Assembly (NCBI GenBank): GCA_029844215.1
Contig: CM056724.1
Span: 37,734,446 to 37,798,445 of the forward strand
Source of the DNA: Przewalskia tangutica
Lineage: Eukaryota; Streptophyta; Magnoliopsida; Solanales; Solanaceae
Length of the DNA: 64,000 nucleotides
Reading direction: 5' to 3'
In this document: in pieces, positions 34,801 through 46,474 of the stretch
How the letters are laid out: every line of letters begins with the position of its first letter
Position numbering within the stretch: position 1 is the stretch's first letter
Made by a program: the position numbers and the translations under genes
Notes under the pieces: generated by a model
Databases searched by the model: none
What the model was told of the DNA's origin: nothing
Seen by the model: the letters and a program-made list of their open reading frames with translations, nothing else

Positions 34801-37800
34801 ATGGACAACTCGGTGCACGAAGCATCCCGTGTTCACGTAAGATGAGGGGAAGGGCCGCAAACCACAGGTGTGTAATATAGGTCTTACCTTGATGAAAGCA
34901 TTGGTGGCTGATTCTACGGCTCCAACCCGTGGCCTATTAACCTATAAGACAACTTTATCGTTGCTCCAAGGGTTCCCCTTCTTGCGCTACCTAGAGAATA
35001 TGAAAATTTCGGGGGTGAAAGAATTTTGTACAGGAGATTAGAAATAACTGAAATTGTTGCAATTCTTATAAACTCCCAATTGCATACCAATTATTTGTGC
35101 CAATGGAGCTAAGATATAAGATGGGCTTGGGAGGAAGTTTTAGGTGACATACTAACAGTTTTTATGAGCTCATGACCAACAAAATTCATGCGAAGTAGTG
35201 ATTATCTTCGCTAGTGATAAAACAAAGGACGACTTACATAATCACGCAGGAAGGGGACTAGTGCTCCTCAATACTGATGAAATATAAGGCCAAGAAGATT
35301 TAATGATATTGTTAACAAAGACGCATCTAAATCAATAGCCAACAAATTTACCGAGTAAGATTAGAGGTGTCAAATGGGCGGGTTCAGTTGAATTTCGGCG
35401 AGTCAAAATGAGTTGAGTGAATAAATGGACGGGTCATTAACACACCCAATTGTCACTTGGGCTGGGCTGAAATGGGTTGGGTTAAAATGGGTCATAACCC
35501 AAGCCACCCAAATCTTACCAAGTCTTAATTTCTTTATTTTTTATTATAACTTGTTTAATTACCTAATAAACTTTTTATTTTCTTTATTATGACTATGTAA
35601 CATATCAAATATTTTAAAAATAAATAAATTTGACAAGGTTTCTTGTGGATCAATCTGGCTACAAATCATCCAATTTTTAGATGGTCTAAAATGGACGGGT
35701 CATAATGGACCGAATTAATAAATGAGCGGGGTCATCAACCTTCTCAAACATAGGCGAGTTGGGTGGGTCATGTTTTCATGGGCTAATTTTGCCACCCCTA
35801 AATAGGACATGAAAAGTGAGACGCATGTGCTGATTTCATAACTTTTTGTGCAAGGCTCTATTAACCCGATCCTTATATAGATGAAAAAGGTATTTCAAAG
35901 CACTTCCTACACTCCCCATATTGGTTCAATGGTCAAACCTTCGCCCGAGGGCACGAGGTGTTACAGTAACAGTCTTGTCTCGTGGCTAATAACATGAACT
36001 ATAAGGTTATAGACCTAACTTGTAAGACCAGCCTCTGTCTTTCATAGCATCAAACCAGGGTAGCGGCATAGATGGCAACAACTACCACTCACTTCAACGG
36101 AAACTCTTGTCTTGACATGTCAGTGCTTTCTTCCCTGGTCTTTCCTTTGTTCTCCTCTCTTTCTATTCCCTCTATCCTTCCTGCCCTTGGGTCAACGACC
36201 CTCCTTGGATTGATCTGATTCAGCAAGGATCCAACACCCTCACCAGTGTCATGTCGTGTCGATACCGCTTGCCTGTGGTAACGGGAGGATTCGAGCAACA
36301 TAGGTTTTACCTTTAAATTAATCATTTAGTAACTTAAGCCTAGTGTAATGCAATGTGAATGGTGATTGAATGAAACTAAATATAGATTCTTCTTAAAAAA
36401 CTAAAATATAGATTAGAATGCAGATTAGTACTGAACTGATCGAGAGGTATATTGAAAAGGTCCATTGGTATGAATGGGTGGAAATCAAGAAGTATTTCTT
36501 GTAGACTATGGCAATATTCTCTAGCCTTGTCAATTTTTAACCTTACTCTGGAGGCATGGGTGAGATATGCAGAAGATGGAGAAAAACAATCTGCTTAAAT
36601 GCTTCTTCTTGTGCCTCGGTGCCGGCCCGCTCAGCTCGGCCAAGCAACACTCTTGTTGTTCATGAAAACACTCACATTGTCTCGTACATGTTGACTCCGC
36701 TCCCTCTTAGGCCTATGCCAAGGACAACATGCAATACCTTTGTCGCAACTGCTTCATATTCCGAGCATCTTGTCTAGGGGCCTAACAGTAGGGTTTCATG
36801 TGCCTCGTGGTTAGCTAATAAAGTTTGGACCAAATGATTTTGGTGATATAGTGGTGTTTCATCCAGAGCAATTTGGCCGTGTCCATGCAATCAATTGAAT
36901 ATCTTGTTTCATTTAGGAAATTCAGTGGCTTCTGTTGATCTGGAGCTGGATTTTTTGGTTCTCATTTCTGTATTAGTATCTCGAGGTTCGTAGTGATAAC
37001 CTGGTGTATCTAAGGATGGAGTTATTTACTTGGTTCAAATCATTACTATTTGTTTTTTTTCCTAGGAATCTATCATTTGCTCACATTTTAGCTCTTTTGA
37101 CTGGAAGCTACAAGAATAAAATGAATTTTAGTCCTAAGTTGTTGCTTCTCTTTAATAAGAATGACATGAAAGTGAGACGCATGTGCTGAAAATTAGTCGT
37201 CACAATGTAGTTGTAAAGCCTTCTATGAACGCATATCAAGTGCCTCGTGATCAGATGATTATTTCTAGGGTTGATGGGTAGTACTTAGCCTGGTTTTAGT
37301 ATATGTAAGTATGTAACAATGTTCTCATTGTTTCTTTCTTGTGCCTCATGATTGGATTATTCCCACCAGGCGTGGTTGGGTGGTAGTCCTTGGTCATAAT
37401 CTATTTATGAATTTCTTCTTTCACGTTTTCTGCAACAAAAACTACACCTCAATCCCAAATTAGCTTGTGTTAGGTATGTGGATCCTTAACATTCATTTTG
37501 TCCTGCTCGTATATGTTTTAGTGTTACAGGTTCTGTAGCTCTTAACATACAAATCTTTAAACAAGCTAAACTATACCAATACAATTACGTCTTAATCTGC
37601 TACTAGTTGGTATTGTCAATAGGGAACTTTTATTTCCATGTGTTCTATTGTTTAACTAAATTCACATGGATTTCAAAGAGATTGTTTTTTTTCAAATCTA
37701 ACTTGTTCCTTTTTCAACACCTTCAACATCACATTTTGAACCTAATCCATAGGTGCATTTGAAGGTTTTATGCTGTGTGCGCTCACTATGTACTCACCTT

Positions 37801-40800
37801 CTGGCAGTGATGGCCATTAGAGGTGAAAAACACACTCGCATATAGCATTGGTTGTAATAAACTCTTAGTGGGAACTTATTTTTCATCCTGAGAGGTACTT
37901 TCATATCATATAGCATTTCCGTAGCATTTCTCAATTTCGGGCATACTATTTTCGGTTCTATATATTATAAATTCTTCTATCTTTTTATTCTTTAAAATGT
38001 GGAGTCTAGATAGTTAAATTTTCTTCGGCTAGACATCATAGTCCTGTCTAATTTCAAGGGCCCATTATTGATACAATCTGTCTTGGGATAAGCGGATTCA
38101 AATAACAAAACGCGGAAATTAAGATAGTAAGAAGTCAATAGATGAGAATGAAGAAATAGGAGATGAGAATAGATGAAAGAATGGATCAATTCAAATCAAA
38201 TTGTAACTAGCTAACAATCAAAGATGAATTAATCCAAGGGAGAAAGAGACTCAAACTCATACATGGAAATCTAATCCAAGATTATCCAAGAGAGATTCAA
38301 GGTAAGAGTTAAGGGAATCCATCCTAATCCTAACACTAGCTAATCCTAACTAACCCTAACTCCATACATACATGGAGAACTACACTCAAAAGAGCTATTT
38401 CATCAATCTCAAAACTCAAGCTAAGAATGAAAATAGGCCAAGGCAAGCTTATATATTTTTGTTTACATGCATAACCAATTATTTAACTAATAGCCACATT
38501 TGGCATTTAACTATCCAAGCTTGCAATTGTAACCACACATTAAACATTTGGGCTTCTTTAAGAGGCAAACTTTGGGCCTTTGACTCTTGTACTCTCGTAA
38601 TCTTCCGCCATGCTATCTCCCATAGCTTGAAGGCCCTCCATTGGATCTCTTCAAGTGCTTTCATAACTTCATTCTCCGTGAACATGACTTCTAAATCTTG
38701 AAAGTCTTTGGTTCGACTTCTAGTACAACTCCGTGGAGAAGTTTGGACAATTGAGTCCCTCAATATACAAAGGTATCCCCCACACCCTTTTGCTCACATA
38801 CACCCTTTTGCTCACATTCTCCATGCAAGCACAAAATGAAATAAAGTAATAACACTAGCAATGGATGACAAGAAGTGTTACTACCATACCCATCACACAA
38901 AGAAGTTACCTTCATGGCTTCAGAAAGCCCAAGAATAAGCATGAGCAACAAATACATACTGTCTTTGAAGGAAGTATAAGATGTGACGTCATACCAAGTT
39001 GTTGTTCCATGAGGTTCCCTCGAAGACTTCTCTTTAAGACTCCTCATTTGATGACACTTCACAAACAAGTTAATCAAATAGTCAAGTTCAACAAGAGAGA
39101 GAGTTTTACCTTTAAGCTCATCCATCCTATGTCAAGCTGTGAGTAGCATCTTCTCACCCTTTAGGTTAGAAGATCTGGCATAGTCTTTCCAAAAAGTATG
39201 CTCTTTTCCTTTCAAATTTCTACCCTTCTTTAAAGAGCAATCTTCACTTTTAAAAGCCTTTTCCAAATTCGACATTGGCCCATCAAGTGGGCCACAAACC
39301 CTCAAGAAAGACTTTTCATCATCGGGGAACGGCGTTAACAACTTCACCCACCCCATGCTTGTCATCGCGACCAAGCATCAACTCACAACTTCTCAACAAT
39401 GAAGTTCCTTCATCGGCAAGGGTGTCAACATCCCATAATGGATTACTAAACTACTTGTAGCCTTCAAAGGTGGCAACATTCTTGATAATACAATTCACAC
39501 CACTAGGTACATTTTCACAAGTCATGTCAACCTCAAATAAGACATTATCTTTAAAGAAAGAACCATCAATAATTGACGAGGATTCAAAACATGTGATTTC
39601 ACTCTCATAAAGACACGTCATTTTTCAAAGCACTTTCCTTTTCATGACTATGTACATGACGCACAACACTATCATAACCTTGAGTCTCATCCAATGTCAA
39701 CAAGGTAAGTGTCACACACCAACTTTGGGGGGGTGTGGCCGACACTTAGCACCTTGACGACCCGAGCGTACCACCTGGATATCATCACGTACACGTAAAT
39801 GTATAACCATCTGGGCCGACAAGGCCTCAAAATGATAACTATAAAAACAACCTGACATAATATCTTGCAAATAGAGAATCCAATCTATGCATATATACAT
39901 ACTAAGGCCGACAAGGCCAACATAATCTCTAACCAACATCCACGCCTACAAGGACATACTGGACAAACTGTACATCACATGACATGTCTACAAAACCTCT
40001 AAAAAGGAACATCGACACAACACATAATTTGGGACATCAACACAACACATAATTTGGGACAAGGCCCCTGACATACCCAGAATACCCAAAAAATAATAAT
40101 ATAAACATGACTCTGACTTGGCAATACTCAAGGAGGAAATAGAGCTCACCAACAAAAGTTGATATCTAAAGACGATCTACAATGACAAATCTTTTCCTCG
40201 CCTACCTGAACCTGCGTGGCATGGAACACAACGTCCCAGTCAAAAGGAACTTCAGTACGAGTAATGTACTGAATATGTAGGGCGGAAAAACACAATAGTA
40301 AGTAATTATAAAAGAAAGGAATACGAAATCAACGTGAACCTCTGAAATGTCACTGAGGGCCACAACATACATAATGATCATTCTTATAATATAATCTTAT
40401 TCGATGCCGCTATATCAACGTCGTAAATCTAACTGCTCGACTGCCCGACTACCCAATTGATCAGTGGTAACTTCCCAACCAGCCGTAGCCCGATGGTGAA
40501 TACGTAACGATACATAATTGCCAAATCTGGTAAATGCATGTACATAACTCCATGACCGGCCATAGCTCGGTGGTAAATACTTGGCTGGCCAACCGGTGGT
40601 AAATAATGATATAGAACTGCCCAACCAATGGTAAATACATCACTTCCCAACCGACCGTAGTTCGGGGGGTAAATCATAACATCATATCCATGCCCCATCT
40701 AGTTACTAGATACATACATGAAGAGTCATAAGAGACTTCTATGAACCTATATCTAATATCATTAGATTCCTGATTAGCAGTTGGGGACTATAATCAACAA

Positions 40801-43800
40801 CATTCACTTTACCTTAAAACTATAATAATCCTTGTAACATGAATACCTAAGGCCTTAAGTGCTAGCTCTTAATCCATTCAGAATAGATTTGTTACATTAC
40901 CGACTGTCACGATGGAGATAACATGCCCTTTGAATCTTTTATACGAATCAACAAGACAATATAGTTCATTTCCAGCTTTCGTGAAACCAACAAGGAGCTA
41001 CAAGATGTCGATATAGACAAGACGTTATAAAGTGCGGACATCAGTATTCCCGACAAGGGACAAACATGGTCATGAATTACTACAATGGAGAAGAAGACAT
41101 ATGCATTTCAAACTCAACAAAGATGAAGTCGTTTTAAAAGACGTTTCGTTCTGTTTCATTTCTTTAAAAAATCATGCCAAGAGAAGGAAGAAGCCTTAAC
41201 ATACCTCTCGTCGTCTCTTCCATATAATCAGTAAGTACCCAAGTTATTCAGCACCACAATCTTCAAGAACGGTCATGACACAAGTGTCAAACACAAGAAG
41301 ACACGACAACTTAACGACGAGCAGCAAACTCTCTTATTAAATCAACTATGCAGCGTTTCCCTCCTTCCTTCCGAACCCCAAAACGATACACCTAACATAT
41401 ACATAGCCTCAACAACACCTCCAAATCTCCATAACAACGACAACACAACAAGGCAGCCCAATGATCAATATAAATAGTAAATAATAAGTTTCACATCTCG
41501 GAATCACGACTTTCGATCACCGTTTCGTGAGTCCTATACAATAACCACCCCAATAACAATCCATACGACCTCCTTTACGAAATTAGAAAGAGGTTACATA
41601 CCTCAACAAACTAGAACCTGCCAGTTCTGCCCCGAGCTTTCAGGCAACAAGCAACTACCACAGCTACAAGAGAGAATGATGAGAACTCGAGGACTTTGAA
41701 GAAGAATCGAGGAAATTAGTTGCAACTTACCTTAATCTCGAGAGATGGAGAGACCCATTCTTGAATATGTTGTTGCTGCCAACGTTTTACCAAAGTGAGT
41801 ATCTAAAGTGATGTACTCCTCAACATTTTCCTCTTCAAAGAGTGAAAAAAATTATGAAATGAAATCCTAAGTTTTGCCTCTACTTTCACGTATTGTGCCT
41901 ATTAGGATTGATGCTTATTCTTTGTGAATAAATGGCAGTCAAATGAAATTTCAAAGGTTTCCATTACTTAGTTTGTTGTGGGACCCACATAATATTTATT
42001 TAATTAAGAACCAGGCTTGGCTAGGAAAGAGCCAACAATACATATATATACCATTTAATATGAGTCATATGATGTTGATTCTAGTAGTCCCACATGGACT
42101 CCATAATTATCTACAATTATGACACTTGTCTTCCACTAATCCCCTAATTACATCCTTTTATTTATCTAATTACCCACATAATTTATTTATTTATTCCAGT
42201 TCACTTGAATATTAATCATTTTTAACACACTTCACATACTCATTATCATAGTCGTGTGATATAACACTAGGCTGTGGCTTATAAATAGGAAGATAAGGCG
42301 TAGTCTCTTGTGGCACACAAATAATATTATCTCCAATTACCCTCATCGCCCTTTTCAAGTCCTAAATTATTTTGGGACTTCACCCTTTTATACACTGAGC
42401 TCTTGATCGACATACTTGTACATGACCAAAATTCTTGGGGTCTTGCATCGATTAACTTACAACACAATTTATGTACAAAAATATGGGATGACAACCTAGT
42501 TCTCAAGTTTATGTCAACTAACTCATGACACACTTTAACATACGAAAGTATGGGATATTACAATAAGATCAAAGGACTCATCCTCATATGTATCAAATAA
42601 GGGTGGTGTGTCATATTCATAATCTTCCACATTATCAACTAGTTCAAGATCATCACTAATTTGAGGTTCGTTAAGCACATCACAAAATTCCTCAATTAGT
42701 GGACTATCATTATAAATAAGTTGACCAACACAAGTATCCACACTAGTTGGACTCAAATTGATCTTGTAAAAAGAGTCAATTAGTCATCAATAGGATCAAC
42801 TAGTGTGAGCAATAATATCACATGACAATGCACAAATTGATGTTGCAAAAAGAGTCAATTTGGTCATCAATAGGATCAACTAGTGTGTGAGCAATAATAT
42901 CACATGGCAATGCACTAACATTTTTATCACTAGTGTCAACACTAGTTGGACACAAATTGATCTCACAAGAAGAATCAATCCGGTCATCAAAATGATCAAC
43001 TAGTGTTGGAACACCACATCAACAATATTGTCAACAATCATTAAAGATCTATGCTCAACACATGGTAAAGATTCATTAAGCTCACATAAGGACAAACTAT
43101 CACTCACATTCAAGTCAACAACATTCACATTAAGTGGAGTGTTGAGATTGGCTATTTTACATTTTAGTTCACACAAAGCATCTTCTTTATCGCGGTTTTC
43201 AACTTTGGAGTACATTTACTCATTGGGGAAGCCTTCAATTACCTCATGATCATTTAAAGTTTGAGGTTCAACCTTTGTTTTGCTTTCAAGAATGCCTGTA
43301 CCATTGTCTAAGACAACTAGAGAAGGAAGAAAAGTTACATGACTTAGAATGAATAGGGTTGTGATAACCCTCTCACATCACTCCTCACAACCTATCCTTT
43401 TTCCACTCTAGAGTTGTCACTTTTCTCCCTTACTCCTCTCAATCTTTTCTCTCAATTTCATAGGAGTTCGGACAAGTGCCAAGGATTCCTTGAGAAGGCC
43501 TGGGTGAACCCTTCACTTCTAACTTCCACTTGGCTTCATTTGGGATAGCCTTCTCTTCTTGTATTTGTTCTTGCCTTTTCGGCATGTGCTTGGTTCTCTC
43601 CTTCTTTCCATATGGGTTGAAAAAACGACACCTCCAAAATTTCTTCAAGGCACTCCAAGTCTCAATTGGGTGCCCCTTTACCTTCTCATGCTCCCAATGC
43701 TTTATAAGAATCCCTTTAAGGATGCTAGAAGCTAACTCCACTTTCTTCTCATTCACTCACGTAGTTGTAACATTCAAATATCGTCCAACTTATGTTCCCA

Positions 43801-46474
43801 TTTGAAGTAATCTTCTTCACTAGATTTTGGACACAAAGTTGGCCACTCTACGTTGGAATTTTGCATACTTGCATTTGCCTCGGGATTAGAATGCATGGGT
43901 GGAAATAGAAGTTTCCTCTTGTACCTACAAAACGAGCAAACAAGTTAGTAATAAAAGTCGTTTGTGCTTGGCTAGCATCACTCAGTTGTGTTCACCCTCT
44001 TGCCTTTTACACTCTAGGAAGTATCCCTTAACTCGTGAACCACCAAATCAAATAAATCTAAGATACCACTATGTATCGGTTCAGAATGGAGTTAATGAGA
44101 CACCAAGAAAAAGGACTAGTAAAAAGTAAAAACAACGGACAAGAGCCAGAGCCAAAGAAATTATCAATGAAAATAAACGAAATAAAGCACAAAGAGAATT
44201 GACATGAAAGAAATACGAACACAAGAACTAATCAACAACTAAGTAAGGTCAATTACTAGTGTTAATTAGCTAAGAAGACCAAAGGAATGTAAAAAAATGA
44301 AATGAAATGAGATTGAAGTCAAAAACCTGAAATTTTGTTTCAAAAACACATTTTCAACTTTTCACTTGAAACTTTGGATCAAACGCACCTTTTGACCTTC
44401 TTCTTTACCAGTAACATGAAGATATGAAGATCTTCAAGAACACATGAACATTTAAAAATTTCAGATCTTCAAATCAACTCGAAATGACCCCAAATTTTAG
44501 ATTTAGCTTCTTCTCAAGTTAGAGAATAAAGCCCAATAGCTTCAAACCTTCAAACCTTCAAACCCAACAATAATGGACTCTTCAAATCAACTTGAAATCC
44601 TCCCTAACTTCAGATCTTGAGCCTCTAACACTAGATAATTAAAGGCCAATAACTTTGAAGCTCCAATTCTTGCTCCATCAAACTACTCAAAATTCCTCCA
44701 AATGCAACCAAACTTCGTATTTTGATAGAATCAACCACAAGGAACTCAAATATGATACCCAAATCACCAAAATCAAACAACCAATGAATGTTTGTGGATT
44801 TTTTGGAATTTCCAGATTTTTTTTTTCAAAATATGAAGAACCTAGGATTAAGAATTGTAGAGACAATCCTTTTAACCTAAGCTCTGATATCAAATGATAC
44901 AATCCGACTTGGGGATAAGCGGATTTAAATAACAAAATGCGAAAATTAAGATAGTAAGAAAACAATAAATGAGAATGAGGAAATAGGAGATGAGAATAGA
45001 GAAAAGAATGGATCAATTCAATTCAAATTGTAATTAACCAACAATGAATCAGTCCAAGAGAGATGGAAACTCAAACTCATACATGAAAATCTAATACAAG
45101 ATTATTCAAGGTAAGAGTTGAGGGAATCCACCCTAATCCTAACACTAGCTAATCCTAGCTAACCCAACTCCATACAAGGAGAACTACACTCAATAGACCT
45201 ATTTCATCAATCTCAAAACTCAAGCTAAGAATGAAAATAGGCAAAGGAAAGCTTATATAGTTTTGTTTTTACATACATAGCCAATTATTTAACTAATAGC
45301 CACATTTAGCATTTAACTATCCAAGCTTGCAATTATAGCTACACATCAAACATTTGAGCTTCTGTTGGAGGCAAGCTTTGGGCCTTGGACTCTTGTACTC
45401 TTGTAATCTTCCTCTATGCTATTTCCCATAGCGTGAAGGCCATCCATTGGCTCTCTTCAAGTGCTTCCATAGCTTCATTCTCCATGAACTTGGCTTCTAA
45501 ATTTTGAAAGTCCTTGGTTCGGCTTCTAGTACAACTCCTTGGAGAAGTTTGGACAATTGAGCCCCTCGATATCATATCAATTATCCTCAAGTTTCGAATG
45601 TTCAGATTTGTCCTAACGATTGGCTGTAGACGATTGTTTTTGACAACTGTTGTATCCGACTAGCTTGCACGTACCTCGACTAATTTGTAGGACAAATCTG
45701 AGGTACTGAGGTAACTCTATCAATCAAGGCTTGGACAAACGGGCAGGGGCAGGGGCAGCCCAGTGCACTAAGCTCCCGCTATAAAGGCTTGGACATATGA
45801 AAAGAAATCACCTTGCATCCGCTTGGATTTGAATCTTAGACCTCATGATTTTCAACCCACTTCATTGACTACTAGGCCATACTTCGGTGCTCTTTAGACG
45901 GATTTTTCGGTTGTAAAAAAATAGTCCTATCTAATACTTATAACTCAATTCTATATTTAAAAAGCTAGAAGATATAGCACTGTAACCTTGTTGGTTCACC
46001 GATCTACATGCATCGTCAGGCAATTTATTAATTTGTTATTCCTTGTGCTTGTCCTTTTCCTGCACTTTTTTTGGAAAATTCCTATATCTCTGCTTCTCCA
46101 ATGTGAGTCTTACTGGACTGCAAACTTTGATAGGAGTGGAAATGTTTGGTTCTTTGTACAGTCCACTCTATGCTAACTCAAAACATTTTCTGTCTCGTTG
46201 TGTGTTCTTTTCTGTGGTTAATGTTCTATGTTGATTGAAAGAGTGTGCAACTACTGAGGTTGTAAGTAATCATGTACAATCATTGAGTTAATAGTGAACC
46301 CATGTTTTAAAGCTTTACAGAAAGTTCTCACCATAAGATATTTTGCATGGACCTTCTTATGTTGTACAGGTGAATGTGACGGCAGATCACCGGATTATTT
46401 ATGGTGCTGACTTGGCCGCCTTCCTTCAAACGTTCTCAAAGATTGTTGAGAATCCAGAGAGCTTGACAATGTAG
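31808..46474 (+). CDS. LTA2: Plastid pyruvate dehydrogenase E2 (dihydrolipoamide acetyltransferase)
   Basis: Seven exons: 31808-32251, 32413-32799, 32904-33095, 33202-33289, 33379-33449, 33552-33635, 46370-46474. All introns are GT-AG, phases agree, 456 codons plus stop. Residues 1-36 form a Ser/Arg-rich transit peptide. The lipoyl domain (about 38-115) carries 'ESDKADMDVE' with the lipoylated Lys80. A proline-rich linker follows. The E1/E3-binding domain (about 155-192) has 'ATPYAKKLAKQYKVD' and 'GTFGRITPEDVE'. The acyltransferase domain runs from about 230 to the end; its active-site motif 'ADHRIIYGAD' (His429) is in the last exon, with Tyr where many E2s have Asp, as I recall for plastid and cyanobacterial enzymes. 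It makes acetyl-CoA for plastid fatty-acid synthesis. Intron 6 is 12,734 bp and holds nested LTR elements. Confidence 0.95.
34805..34985 (+). mobile_element. Au-like SINE
   Basis: 'actcggtgcacgaagcatcc', 'gaggggaagggccgcaaacc', 'ttggtggctgattctacggc' and 'ttgctccaagggttcccctt' occur in order. This is the layout I recall for the widespread plant Au SINE, including the B-box-like part near 'ctccaacccgtgg'. In intron 6 of the E2 gene. Confidence 0.65.
35362..35800. mobile_element. Third hAT-like element (in E2 intron 6)
   Basis: Ends TAGAGGTGTCAAAT and, reversed, TAGGGGTGGCAAAATT. Flanking 8-mers AGTAAGAT and AATAGGAC agree at 5 of 8, all differences being transitions. The interior reiterates GGGTCATAATGG/GGGTTGGGTTA words. 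439 bp, no coding capacity. Confidence 0.55.
38069..38769 (-). repeat. 3' LTR of the intron-resident element
   Basis: Plus strand begins TGATACAATCTG and ends CAATATACA. Corresponds along its whole length to 44895-45579. Confidence 0.92.
38770..39709 (-). pseudogene. 3' part of the extra reading frame region, broken
   Basis: Minus-strand open segments at 39132-39374 and 38760-39125 are separated by stops. The right edge ('accttgagtctcatccaatg') is the direct continuation, across the nested LTR, of the reading frame ending at 42563. It lines up with 52140-52170 of the second element. No known domain. Confidence 0.55.
39710..42562 (-). mobile_element. Nested gypsy-type LTR (2.9 kb)
   Basis: Plus strand starts TGTCACACACCAAC and ends GGGATATTACA; flanks GTAAG (39705-39709) and ATAAG (42563-42567) match at 4 of 5. 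Family landmarks are present: GGCCGACAAGGCC near 39818 and 39903, and 'gacgacccgagcgtacc' near 39753. No coding region; solo LTR. The uninterrupted counterpart of its target is seen at about 52130-52170 in the second element. Confidence 0.9.
40420..40690. repeat. Degenerate tandem repeat in the nested LTR
   Basis: Units of about 60-70 bp repeat 'cccaaccagccgtagcccga' or a variant followed by 'tggtaaatac'. Four or five copies. No counterpart of the 85-bp array of the 3.7-kb LTR. Confidence 0.75.
42563..43240 (-). pseudogene. Extra acidic reading frame, 5' part (minus-strand element)
   Basis: 42563-42756 encodes 'EEFCDVLNEPQISDDLELVD' and 'YEYDTPPLFDTYEDESFDL', matching the frame at 51724-52560 of the other element. 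43000-43215 encodes a second acidic/Leu-Ser segment. Between them lies a two-copy tandem repeat (42757-42915) with stops. Function unknown. Confidence 0.6.
42757..42915. repeat. Two-copy tandem repeat, about 76 bp
   Basis: 'aaaaagagtcaattagtcat' with 'caataggatcaactagtgtg' and 'agcaataatatcacatg' is repeated with small changes at about 42766 and 42845. Confidence 0.85.
43439..43860 (-). pseudogene. Retrotransposon gag fragment (minus-strand element)
   Basis: Minus strand: 'NVEWPTLCPKSSEEDYFKWE' (about 43785-43845), a stop, then 'KKVELASSILKGILIKHWEH' and 'IETWSALKKFWRCRF' (43560-43755). This is the core of the Retrotrans_gag domain found in Ty3/gypsy elements. The frame then runs directly into 'SPRPSQGILGTCPNS', which in the sister element follows a protease-like region. 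The rest of gag and protease is therefore deleted here. Confidence 0.75.
44895..45579 (-). repeat. 5' LTR of the intron-resident element
   Basis: Plus strand begins TGATACAATCCGAC and ends GATATCATATCA next to ATTAT. On the minus strand a TATATAAGC box (about 45250) could start transcription. Confidence 0.92.
45752..45900 (+). mobile_element. Au-like SINE fragment / tRNA-like sequence
   Basis: 'ggggcagcccagtgcactaa' and 'gctcccgctat' match the start of Au SINEs as I remember them. 'ttggatttgaatcttagacc' downstream resembles a B box and T arm. Truncated and degenerate. In E2 intron 6. Confidence 0.45.

Larger units (their letters stand above)
33636..38063. other. Left part of E2 intron 6
   Basis: No exon of the E2 gene is missing here, since exon 6 and exon 7 join in frame. 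It holds the SINE at 34805-34985 and the hAT-like element at 35362-35800. 36089-36325 and 36556-36777 have open frames that I do not recognise and regard as chance. Confidence 0.6.
38069..45579 (-). mobile_element. Non-autonomous LTR retrotransposon with gag remnant, inside E2 intron 6
   Basis: Left LTR 38069-38769, right LTR 44895-45579, flanked by ATTAT at 38064-38068 and 45580-45584. On the minus strand the right LTR is followed by 'TGATATCAGAGCTTAG' (44879-44894), a tRNA-Met-type primer site. The left LTR is preceded by a purine-rich AAAAGGGTGTGGGGG tract. Between them are a gag fragment and an acidic extra reading frame, but no RT, RNase H or integrase. A second LTR (39710-42562) is nested in it. 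The two LTRs look about 90% identical over their first ~115 bp by eye, so the insertion is old. Confidence 0.93.

Noticed and set aside
36089..36777. Small frames in E2 intron 6
   Set aside because: No recognisable domain, and E2 exons 6 and 7 join without them.
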